From Hyphomicrobiales bacterium (GTDB lineage: Bacteria > Pseudomonadota > Alphaproteobacteria > Rhizobiales > JACESI01), in assembly GCA_039973685.1 (NCBI GenBank), contig JBDWKL010000012.1:1-64000 (forward strand): a stretch of DNA of 64,000 nucleotides. Reading direction: 5' to 3'. Positions within the stretch are counted from its first letter, which is position 1. Each line of letters opens with the position of its first letter. Position numbers and translations under genes: made by a program. The notes beneath the pieces are model-generated. The model saw only the letters and a program-made list of their open reading frames with translations, did no database searches and had not been told where the DNA came from. This document shows positions 17,267-24,549 of the stretch, piece after piece.

Positions 17267-18306
17267 CACTCAGTTTTTATCTATCACGCTTTATTGGCAT
17301 CCGTATCTTGATGGCTTGGTTTGCTCTCGCCATTCTTGGCATTAGCCTTGACCTGTTCCAAGCTGCAAACGACATTATTCCGCTTGGCGGTGCGCCCCGA
17401 CTTTTGGAATACGTCATCTTTAGAACGCCTCAAATCTTAATAACGCTGTTTCCAGTCGCAACGTTGATCGGAGCGACGGTTGCTTTTTTAAGCCTTGGAA
17501 ACAATCTGGAAGTGATCATATTACGCGCGGCTGGATGCGGCATATTCGTTATTCTGCTTCGGCTCATTCCGCTCGGTATCTTGCTTGGCCTTTTATATAG
17601 TCAGGCTGGTGATCGTGTGAACAGTTGGACGGCGGAGAAACTTGCTCTCTCTTTTCCCGAAATTAGAAATCAAGCGCCCGTTGGCTCATGGATGTGGGCA
17701 CGCGATGGCAGCAACATCATTCGCGCACGTGTTGGAAACGAGGACGGCACGCTCCTTCATGAGCTGACTGTTTATGAAACCAATTCAAAAGGACATATCA
17801 GTGCACGCTTGACCGCTGAGCAGGCAACTTATGACGATGATCAATGGACCCTTTCTAAGGGGAAAAAAATTCAACCAGATGCAAAAGAGGCGGAAGAACC
17901 CCAAATATGGTCAACGCTTCTTTCACCTGACAGCGTTCGAGAGATTGCCAGTAAATCGGTCGATGTGAGCGCAGCTGATGCTCGTGAGGCTTTGTTGGGC
18001 AATGCCGTGACCACCCGCTCAACCGCCTATTATGCAACCCGCATTGCGCGCAGTTATTCTGCGATTGCTTTACCCTTTGCCATCCTTATGTTTGCCGCGT
18101 TAGCAGGTTTAGGCGGCACACGTAATGACAGTGGATTACGGCTTGCATCCTATTCCCTTATTCTTGGTTTCTGTTACATCGTCGTTGATGGCATGTTTGG
18201 CTCGTTAGGCGAAACCGGAATAATGCCCCCCTCTATTGCCGCTGTTACCCCAACGCTTATCTTCATCATTGTCGGAGTATGGGGTTTGGTTGTCCTTGAT
18301 GAGTGA
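17263..18306 (+). CDS. LptF/LptG-family permease (island copy 2, LptG-like)
   Basis: A 347-residue partner of the preceding permease, with the same 3+3 membrane-helix layout. The N-terminal segment is SFYLSRFIGIRILMAWFALA. VATLIGATVAFLSLGNNLEVIILRAAGCG is the LptG-like coupling helix region, and three hydrophobic helices follow residue ~255. The start is a GTG overlapping the upstream stop (GTGA), so the two are translated together as expected for a heterodimer. No ATPase (LptB) is encoded here, so the pair would have to use the chromosomal LptB. It ends four bases after the potential GTG of the N-acyltransferase gene. Confidence 0.82.
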   Translation: MTLSFYLSRFIGIRILMAWFALAILGISLDLFQAANDIIPLGGAPRLLEYVIFRTPQILITLFPVATLIGATVAFLSLGNNLEVIILRAAGCGIFVILLRLIPLGILLGLLYSQAGDRVNSWTAEKLALSFPEIRNQAPVGSWMWARDGSNIIRARVGNEDGTLLHELTVYETNSKGHISARLTAEQATYDDDQWTLSKGKKIQPDAKEAEEPQIWSTLLSPDSVREIASKSVDVSAADAREALLGNAVTTRSTAYYATRIARSYSAIALPFAILMFAALAGLGGTRNDSGLRLASYSLILGFCYIVVDGMFGSLGETGIMPPSIAAVTPTLIFIIVGVWGLVVLDE

Positions 18307-18323
18307 CGGAAAGGTTCCCCACA

Positions 18324-19457
18324 ATGCTTGAAATTGTGAGTGTTTCGACAAAGCGCGACCTTGATGTTTTTATCAAGATACCGGGCATGCTTGCGGCCAA
18401 TGATCCTAATTGGATCGAACCCCTATGGTTCGAGCGAAAACAGTTTCTTTCCCCCAAGCACAATCCGTTTTTTCAACATGCTGATACAGCATTCTGGATT
18501 GCCTATAACAATGGCAAACCAGCAGGGCGTATCAGTGCTCAAATTGATCATTTATCCGCAACCGATGAAGATCGACGCATCGGATTTTTTGGCCTGATTG
18601 ATGCCCGCGATGATGCTGTTTTGGACGGCCTTTTGAAGGAAGCAGAAAAATGGCTTTCCCAAAGAGGCGTTGAAAGTGTGCGTGGGCCGTTCAGCCTATC
18701 CATCAACGAGACCGCTGGTCTGCTTGTCGATGGCTTTGATAGCCCGCCCTATGTGATGATGGACCATCATGACCCTTGGCTTGGGCCTGCCGTTGAAAAG
18801 CATGGATATAGCAAGGTAAAAGATCTCGTCACCTATCGACTTGAGACAACAAATGGCTTGGAAGATCGTTTTCGCTCCATTGCCCAGCGTCCTTACGACG
18901 GACTTACAATCCGCTCGATCAACATGAAGCACTACGCAGAAGAAATTGTGACCGTCACTTCAATTTTTAACGACGCATGGGCTGGCAATTGGGGCTTCAT
19001 TCCGCTCACTGAAGCCGAAATTGATGCGATGGCAAGTGAACTAAAACCGATCCTCGATCCTGAGCTGGTAAAAATTGCGGAACTTGATGGGAAGCCTGTC
19101 GCCTTCATCGTCCTTCTGCCCAATATCAACGAGGCGATCACTGATCTTGGCGGAAAACTCTTGCCCTTTGGCTGGCTCAAGCTTTTGTGGAAACTCAAAG
19201 TCTCCGGTGTGCGCACTGCCCGTGTGCCACTGATGGGTGTACGGCAGGAAATTTCCGACACGCTGATTGGAAAAGCACTACCGCTGCAACTGATTTATGC
19301 TCTTGAAGAAAGAGCCAAAGCGCGAAACATTCAAGAACTGGAATTAAGCTGGCTTTTGGAAGACAACAAGTCTGTGCGCAGTGTGGTAGAAGCAATTGGT
19401 GGCCAATTGTCTAAAACCTACCGCGTTTACGAAAAAGATCTAGGGTCGTCATCATAA
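18324..19457 (+). CDS. GNAT-fold N-acyltransferase, bacterial ceramide synthase (bCerS)-like
   Basis: About 377 residues, in the family long annotated as hypothetical or dATP pyrophosphohydrolase-like GNAT. The Caulobacter member was shown to be the bacterial ceramide synthase. The recognisable core is FQHADTAFWIAYNNGKPAGRISAQID, RRIGFFGLIDARDD, VRGPFSLSINETAGLLVDGF and FNDAWAGNWGF. A C-terminal ELSWLLEDNKSVRSVVEA acetyl-CoA-site helix follows. The expected reaction is N-acylation of 3-keto-sphinganine. A GTG at 18303 overlaps the upstream stop, but GGAAAGG (18308-18314) lies well placed before the ATG at 18324, which I chose. Family recognition is good; the reaction is inferred from family and island. 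Confidence 0.8.
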   Translation: MLEIVSVSTKRDLDVFIKIPGMLAANDPNWIEPLWFERKQFLSPKHNPFFQHADTAFWIAYNNGKPAGRISAQIDHLSATDEDRRIGFFGLIDARDDAVLDGLLKEAEKWLSQRGVESVRGPFSLSINETAGLLVDGFDSPPYVMMDHHDPWLGPAVEKHGYSKVKDLVTYRLETTNGLEDRFRSIAQRPYDGLTIRSINMKHYAEEIVTVTSIFNDAWAGNWGFIPLTEAEIDAMASELKPILDPELVKIAELDGKPVAFIVLLPNINEAITDLGGKLLPFGWLKLLWKLKVSGVRTARVPLMGVRQEISDTLIGKALPLQLIYALEERAKARNIQELELSWLLEDNKSVRSVVEAIGGQLSKTYRVYEKDLGSSS

Positions 19458-20224
19458 TGGAGTGGCAAGCTCTCGTTCTGGCCGGATCGCGCGGTTCTTC
19501 CGACCCAGTGGCAGCACATGCGGGCATAGCGCACAAAGCTTTTGTTCCCATCGCTGGAAAACCAATGATCGAGCATGTGGTGCAGACCTTAGAAGGTGCG
19601 GCAAACATTCGCGATATTGCCGTGTCGATTGAAACGGATGCTCTCGCGCTACCTCCAAGCACGACAAGATTAGATGCGGCCAGTTCACCAGCGTCAAGCG
19701 TCCTTAGCGCTCTTGACCATCTTGATACGCCGCTTCTCATCACGACCGCAGACAATCCGCTTTTGCGCGGCGACACTCTTGCTCATTTTCTAGAAGAATC
19801 CGCAAACTCTGATGCCGATATTCTAGCCGCTGTCAGCCCACGGGACGTGGTTGAAAAAGCCGACAAACCGGGAAAGCGCACCTATATTAAATTTTCCGAT
19901 CACCATGTAAGCGGGTGCAATCTTTTTGCGGTCAAAACACAAAGAGGACGAAATGCGATCGCATTTTGGAGGCGGTTAGAACAAAACCGTAAAAAGCCTT
20001 GGAAGATGGCTTCTGAAATCAGCTATTTAGCGCTCTTTAAATATCTCATTGGCAGCCTTGATAGCAAACAGGCCATTAGAGGATTGGAAGAAAAAATGGA
20101 TTGCAAAGCATCATTGATATTTCTTGATGATCCCTATGCGGCCCATGATGTCGACAAGCCAGAAGATTTGGCTTTTGCAGAACGCTGCCTTCAACGCGAT
20201 CAAACTAAGCGCATCGCTCAATAG
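19457..20224 (+). CDS. MobA-like NTP transferase (second island nucleotidyltransferase)
   Basis: A 255-residue nucleotidyltransferase. The loop VLAGSRGSSDPVAA is a variant of the LAAGxGxR motif; HKAFVPIAGKPMIEHVVQTL contains the conserved lysine; TTADNPLL provides the metal-binding aspartate. This MobA-like group transfers a nucleotide to a phosphorylated small molecule. The ATG overlaps the preceding stop (TAATG), so it is coupled to the ceramide-synthase-like gene. That makes it the stronger candidate for head-group activation, for example a CDP-glycerate-forming CpgD-like enzyme as described in Caulobacter. Substrate and nucleotide are not determined by the sequence I can see. Confidence 0.75.
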   Translation: MEWQALVLAGSRGSSDPVAAHAGIAHKAFVPIAGKPMIEHVVQTLEGAANIRDIAVSIETDALALPPSTTRLDAASSPASSVLSALDHLDTPLLITTADNPLLRGDTLAHFLEESANSDADILAAVSPRDVVEKADKPGKRTYIKFSDHHVSGCNLFAVKTQRGRNAIAFWRRLEQNRKKPWKMASEISYLALFKYLIGSLDSKQAIRGLEEKMDCKASLIFLDDPYAAHDVDKPEDLAFAERCLQRDQTKRIAQ

Positions 20225-20237
20225 GTAGCCCTATTGC

Positions 20238-20999
20238 TCAAATTCTTCCAAGCCATCGCGGTTTTTTGCGATTGGCCCAATAACGAATTTTCGAGCTTAG
20301 CCCGCTGGTTAAATGCTTGTTTTCAACCACAGCTAGATCGTCATCAAGTTTGTAATATTGAGGGATGGCTGTTGAGATTCGATAAGCGCCACATTGAGCA
20401 TCATCTAATCCCTCAATGCATCGCGCTAACCCTCGAATTGAACTTGTATGAGCGACAATCAACACACGTTTGTTTGCCTTAAGCGCTGAGCCTATCTCAT
20501 TATTCCATAAAGGCTCAACACGCTTTGCGGCTTGCGCCATGCTTTCACTCTGCGGTTGAAGGTCCACTGGAATGTCGGGAAGCCGGTCAAGTTGCTCTAT
20601 CCATCGCGGGTCGCTTTTTTCCAATTTTGGTGGGACCGCGTGATAGTCTCGTCGCCATTCAACTACCTTTGCATTACCGTGTTGCTCAATCATTTCCCCG
20701 CGCAATTCACCTTGCAAAGCACCGTAATGACGTTCATTTAATCGCCAGTCATAGGTAATTGCATCTTCTGACAACCCCAACTCGTTTGCCATGATCAACG
20801 TCGTCTGTTTTGCGCGCATCAATTGCGATGTGTAGCAAACATCAAAGACGTGCCCCGCCCTCTTTAAACTTTGTGCGGCAAGCAAGGCTTCATGTTGCCC
20901 ACTCTTGGTCAAAGGCGTATCTGCCCAACCTGCAAAACGATTTTCTTTTGCTGATTGGGTCGCGCCATGTCGAACAAGAAACAGGATAGGCATCTTCAA
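20238..20999 (-). CDS. Histidine phosphatase superfamily, phosphoglycerate mutase-like
   Basis: A 253-residue protein with the catalytic LVRHGAT motif near residue 10, the substrate arginine in LMRAKQT, the general-acid glutamate in NERHYGALQG, and the second catalytic histidine in VAHTSSIRGL. The NERHYGALQG box and the length match cofactor-dependent phosphoglycerate mutase (GpmA) rather than short phosphatases. The usual GHGNSLR is changed to AHTSSIR. It converges on the MobA-like gene inside the sphingolipid island. If the head group is phosphoglycerate, an isomer-specific mutase would make sense; otherwise it may be the glycolytic enzyme or a phosphatase. Confidence 0.78.
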   Translation of the reverse strand: MKMPILFLVRHGATQSAKENRFAGWADTPLTKSGQHEALLAAQSLKRAGHVFDVCYTSQLMRAKQTTLIMANELGLSEDAITYDWRLNERHYGALQGELRGEMIEQHGNAKVVEWRRDYHAVPPKLEKSDPRWIEQLDRLPDIPVDLQPQSESMAQAAKRVEPLWNNEIGSALKANKRVLIVAHTSSIRGLARCIEGLDDAQCGAYRISTAIPQYYKLDDDLAVVENKHLTSGLSSKIRYWANRKKPRWLGRI

Positions 21000-21196
21000 A
21001 TTCCGATAGTGAAAAAAACTTTCTATCAGTTAGATGTTTTGTTGCAAAGTGACGTGGTGCTGCTTATGGGGTCTGCTTGTGGTGTTTTATATCGGATTAT
21101 GACATCTATGTGCCGAAAGACGAAAAACTGGAATCGGTTAAAAATGACGTATCCAACCAATTTCACGATGCATGAGAGAAAGTTCAAAGGCTTTTG

Positions 21197-22579
21197 ATGT
21201 CAGACGAAGTTGGCAAACGAGTTCGCAAGAACACAGGCCTGATGCTGGGGGCCAAAATTATCGGAGCCGTGTTTGCTCTGTTTGGGCTCGTGTTTGCCGC
21301 TCGAGGGCTGACAACTGAGCAATTCGGCATTCTTATTTTCCTTCACGCCTACATTTTGTTTTTTACCGGCGTTGCCACCTTTGACAGCTGGTTAATCGTT
21401 GTACGACGTGCCGCAGGTGGATTGACTGGCGAAGACGCCTTGCGAGGTGATCCTAATCACTTCGGGCGAATTTTCAGGTTTTGCGTTTCCCTTGACCTTT
21501 TATCTGCGAGCGCTGGCTTTATTGTTGCCATTGCCATTGTATTTTTGTTTGGCCGTTCGCTCGAAATTCTCGAAGGCGCATCGCCTTATATTTTCTTTTA
21601 TACGTTTCTGATTTTTCTCAATCAAAAATCGGCAAGTGTCGGCGTCCTGCGGCTCTTTGATCGCTACGATTTGATCGCCCTGAATTCGATAACGATCCCC
21701 TTCGTCAGAATGGTAGGTTGCGGCATTGCTTGGCTCAGCGATGCACCGTTTTTGGTCTACGTAATGGTGTGGTTTGCAGGATCTGCGATCAGCTATCTCA
21801 CCCTGCCGGTTCTGGCTGTAATTGAGATGCGCAAACACAACCTTTGGTCAAAAGCGCTTGATGGTCGCATCAGCCTAAAAGCACCTGAGACGAAACTTTG
21901 GCGTTTTGTTTTATATACGAACATAGACACAGGACTTGCCGCTGGCGCGACACTCCTTCCGGTGATCCTTGCCGGTGTTGTGGGCGGACCAGTTTTTGCA
22001 GCAACCTTCCGTGTGGCCCAAGAAGTTGCAACCGTACTTGCAAAAGGCACGAAGATGGTGGAGCGGATCGTCTATCCAGAGTTCACCAGCCTGATCGCAA
22101 AGGGTGAAGGCAATCGCGTCCCCATTCTTGTTCTACAAACGGGGGGAGTGATGCTGATACTGGGTTCAGTGATTGGGTTAATAGTCTGGCTTGCTGGTCC
22201 TTATCTGTTATCGCTAGCATTTGGGGCTGCCTACGCCGATGCAACGGGCCTTGCCGTTCTCCTCATCATGGGTGCAGCGGTCACAGCGGCAGCAGGGCCA
22301 CTCTTTCCAGCCTTTTATGCAGCGGGAAAACCTAAAAAAGTCATTTTTGCACGTGCTTTAGGGCTTGCAGTCATGGTCAGCAGCTTCTTTCTGCTCTACC
22401 ACCTGATTGGAGAAATAGGCACCGGGTTTGCCGTTCTTTTAGGCGCGCTTATTTCATTGATAGTCGTCGCATATATCGCAAAACAACATGACTGGTCTCA
22501 GACCAAAGAACAGACCACAATGGAGGGACATCAGATGCAACAAGTCCTTCATTCCTCTGAGGAGAAAAGAAAACCATGA
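21197..22579 (+). CDS. MOP-superfamily flippase (oligosaccharide/lipid flippase)
   Basis: A 460-residue protein with 12-14 hydrophobic helices and few charged segments, opening KNTGLMLGAKIIGAVFALFG, the Wzx/MviN-like N-terminus. MOP flippases move lipid-linked precursors across the inner membrane. The ATG at 21197, preceded by CAAAGGC, was chosen over the TTG one codon before. It overlaps the CDP-alcohol phosphotransferase gene by four bases (ATGA), so the two are coupled. A role in flipping a sphingolipid or its head-group-modified form is inferred. A second MOP flippase lies in the exopolysaccharide locus. Confidence 0.78.
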   Translation: MSDEVGKRVRKNTGLMLGAKIIGAVFALFGLVFAARGLTTEQFGILIFLHAYILFFTGVATFDSWLIVVRRAAGGLTGEDALRGDPNHFGRIFRFCVSLDLLSASAGFIVAIAIVFLFGRSLEILEGASPYIFFYTFLIFLNQKSASVGVLRLFDRYDLIALNSITIPFVRMVGCGIAWLSDAPFLVYVMVWFAGSAISYLTLPVLAVIEMRKHNLWSKALDGRISLKAPETKLWRFVLYTNIDTGLAAGATLLPVILAGVVGGPVFAATFRVAQEVATVLAKGTKMVERIVYPEFTSLIAKGEGNRVPILVLQTGGVMLILGSVIGLIVWLAGPYLLSLAFGAAYADATGLAVLLIMGAAVTAAAGPLFPAFYAAGKPKKVIFARALGLAVMVSSFFLLYHLIGEIGTGFAVLLGALISLIVVAYIAKQHDWSQTKEQTTMEGHQMQQVLHSSEEKRKP

Positions 22580-23703
22580 ATACGAAAGAGGAAGCTCGTC
22601 TTTGCCTTGTCGGTGATCAGCCTTTTGAAATCTATGGCTTATCAATTAATGAATGGCAAAGCCGGAACTGGGCGAAAGCTGGGATCGAAAAAGCAGCTGG
22701 CACCATTTATGTAGCAACGCCTTGGGTGCTATCTTCAGGTCTTGCTGCTGCACTCGTAAGCACTCCAGGTGCAGCGCTCGTGAGCAATGGGTCCGGCCCA
22801 AAACGTTTGATTGCCGCTCATGTTAGTGGTGACGTCGACACGTCAGCACTCAAAGCGCTGATCGCCGCGCCACAAGTGAGCGATGAGGCAATCTCCGCAC
22901 TTAATTTAAAACCGCAAACGGCAGAAGAATTAGCAGGCTTCTACAACAAAGAGCTACGCAAACGTGAAGCGCCCTTTGCGATTGATATCGAAACTCAGGG
23001 CCTGCGGGCGGCCGAGCAGGCGCTTTTCGACAGTTCTTATAAAGGCGTCACTGATTTCGTCACCAAATTTGCGTGGCCAATTCCTGCCTTTTGGGTAACC
23101 CGCTTTTGTGCAAAATGGCATATTTCTCCAAACACGGTCACAACCCTTAGTCTTGTTTTCGTACTCCTTGCCCTGTGGTTCTTCTGGAACGGTCAATGGG
23201 CACTTGGGTTTATTACTGGCTGGTTTATGACCTTTCTCGATACCGTTGATGGCAAACTGGCCCGCACAACTTTAACGTCATCAAAGTGGGGAAATATTTA
23301 CGATCACGGCATTGATTTAATCCATCCTCCGTTTTGGTATTTCGCGTGGGTTGAAGGGATCAAGGCAAATGGTCTAGTTCTGCCTGATTGGATTGAAGCA
23401 GCTCTTTGGATCACGCTTGGCGGCTATGTATTTGGCCGTATTGTCGAGGGAGTATTCATCCACTACCACGGTTTTCACATCCATGTGTGGTGTCGTATCG
23501 ATAGCTTCATGCGATTTATTACTGCCCGCCGAAATCCAAACACATTTATCTTTATGATATTTTGCATCATAGGTGCGCCAATTGCAGGTTTTGCAGCGGT
23601 TACCATTTGGACAGTGCTTTCAAACGCTTTCCATCTAGTCCGTTTGATACAAGCAGGATTAAGGCCTGCAAAACCACCCCTCATCTCTTGGATGACGGTT
23701 TAA
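22576..23703 (+). CDS. CDP-alcohol phosphotransferase with an N-terminal extra domain
   Basis: A 375-residue protein. The CDP-alcohol phosphotransferase motif is complete: D222, D225, G226, A229, R230, then G239, D243 and D247 (DTVDGKLAR, then WGNIYDHGID). This is the signature of enzymes that exchange CMP of a CDP-alcohol or CDP-acyl donor for an alcohol. Membrane helices follow residue ~180. The first ~160 residues resemble a degenerate nucleotidyltransferase or another accessory domain (CLVGDQPFEIYGLS, IYVATPWVLSSGLAAALV) without catalytic motifs. In archaeal IPC synthases a cytidylyltransferase is fused at the same place. It is the candidate for final head-group transfer to ceramide. Confidence 0.82.
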   Translation: MNTKEEARLCLVGDQPFEIYGLSINEWQSRNWAKAGIEKAAGTIYVATPWVLSSGLAAALVSTPGAALVSNGSGPKRLIAAHVSGDVDTSALKALIAAPQVSDEAISALNLKPQTAEELAGFYNKELRKREAPFAIDIETQGLRAAEQALFDSSYKGVTDFVTKFAWPIPAFWVTRFCAKWHISPNTVTTLSLVFVLLALWFFWNGQWALGFITGWFMTFLDTVDGKLARTTLTSSKWGNIYDHGIDLIHPPFWYFAWVEGIKANGLVLPDWIEAALWITLGGYVFGRIVEGVFIHYHGFHIHVWCRIDSFMRFITARRNPNTFIFMIFCIIGAPIAGFAAVTIWTVLSNAFHLVRLIQAGLRPAKPPLISWMTV

Positions 23704-23737
23704 GCCAATAAAGCGTACCACTGACACTTGCCACCAT

Positions 23738-23770
23738 TTGTTGTCTGCCCTTAAAATGGCCAGACAACAA
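23738..23770. terminator. Long stem-loop after the sphingolipid island
   Basis: TTGTTGTCTG (23738-23747) pairs perfectly with CAGACAACAA (23761-23770), and inner CC/GG bases extend the stem past one mismatch. It starts 34 bases after the CDP-alcohol phosphotransferase stop. There is no T-run, so it could be a Rho-independent end of weak type, an mRNA 3' stabiliser, or a leader element of the DUF2147 gene. Confidence 0.4.
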
Positions 23771-23779
23771 TCAAACACA

Positions 23780-24226
23780 ATGATGAATATGAAAATTATG
23801 AGACCACAGTTTTTTATCAATTTCGCTTTAATCACCTCATTACTCACGCCTGTGTCAGCCGTGGCAAATGAGGGTATTTTCGGCGAATGGATGGCTGACA
23901 ACGGCAAAACAAGAATCATTACCTATGCTTGCGCTGATAATGCTGCGGAAGTGTGCAGCGCCATCACTTGGCTCAAAAGACCACGTAAAGACATCAACAA
24001 TAAAAACCCTGCTCTGCGTAACAGGGATGTTGTTGGTCTTGAAGTTGGTAAAAACATGAAACCAAAAGGTGAAAACCGATGGGTGGGCGAGGTCTACAGT
24101 GATAAAAGAGGCGAAACCTTCCCAAGTACTGCGCGCCTTGAGGGTGATGTTTTGAAGATTAAGGGCTGCCTTACCAAGCGAAAGTTTATCTGCAAAACAC
24201 GAACTTTCGATCGTATTGCTAACTGA
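23780..24226 (+). CDS. DUF2147 family secreted protein
   Basis: About 148 residues with a signal peptide (basic start KIMR, hydrophobic FFINFALITSLLT, cleavage after SAVA). The mature part begins GIFGEWMADNGKTRI, followed by CADNAAEVCSAITWLKRPRKD and ends in KGCLTKRKFICKTRTFDR. This is the DUF2147 pattern of small periplasmic or secreted lipocalin-like proteins of unknown function. Four cysteines may form two disulfides. Starts further upstream fall inside the stem-loop 23738-23770, so 23780 was preferred; nearby ATGs at 23783 and 23789 are alternatives. Confidence 0.72.
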   Translation: MMNMKIMRPQFFINFALITSLLTPVSAVANEGIFGEWMADNGKTRIITYACADNAAEVCSAITWLKRPRKDINNKNPALRNRDVVGLEVGKNMKPKGENRWVGEVYSDKRGETFPSTARLEGDVLKIKGCLTKRKFICKTRTFDRIAN

Positions 24227-24316
24227 CCTGTATATTCATTGTAACGCTACTCGTCGCAACCATCCCAATCCTCATTAAAATAGTCTGGGCGTATACGGTT
24301 ATTTTGATCCGTATTG

Positions 24317-24333
24317 TTTAGAGCAATTCTAAA
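24317..24333. promoter_or_regulatory. Irr-box-like site (iron control element)
   Basis: TTTAGAGCAATTCTAAA is a near-perfect palindrome that matches the iron control element bound by the haem-sensing regulator Irr in Hyphomicrobiales, with one base off symmetry. It lies upstream of genes typical of iron uptake, which supports the assignment. Confidence 0.6.
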
Positions 24334-24352
24334 CTTGACTATTTTAGTCAAG
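24334..24352. promoter_or_regulatory. RirA-box-like site (TGA-N9-TCA)
   Basis: CTTGACTATTTTAGTCAAG is a perfect inverted repeat with 8-base arms. It contains TGA and TCA separated by exactly nine bases, the pattern given for RirA iron-responsive operators. It directly abuts the Irr-like site, so iron-replete repression of the downstream operon is the likely effect. A TTGACT -35-like hexamer lies inside it. Confidence 0.55.
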
Positions 24353-24549
24353 AAACAATTGACTCTCTTTTTAAACAGCGTTAGGTCTAAGCCTCATCAC
24401 TTGGATGACACCTCCCCCAAATCAAAATTTTAGTTTTGATTTGGAAAAATCAGCACACCTCCTTATGTCGCAGCAAGCCAGCCAATAGCAAGCCAGCACG
24501 AGCGATTGAACCCCTAATGCCTTCGGCATTTAGGCGCGAAAACATTTGA

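Larger units (their letters stand above)
24227..24549. other. Regulatory region of the iron cluster
   Basis: A 323-base gap without a gene. It carries an Irr-like palindrome (24317-24333), an adjoining RirA-like palindrome (24334-24352), an ATCAAAA/TTTTGAT inverted repeat (24421-24440) and a CCTAATGCC/GGCATTTAGG stem-loop (24513-24534) just before the start of the beta-barrel gene. The last two probably lie in the mRNA leader. Confidence 0.6.

Noticed and set aside
20955-21197. 80-codon plus-strand frame upstream of the MOP flippase
   Set aside because: It overlaps the phosphoglycerate-mutase-like gene on the other strand and shows no conserved motif; codon usage is unlike its neighbours.
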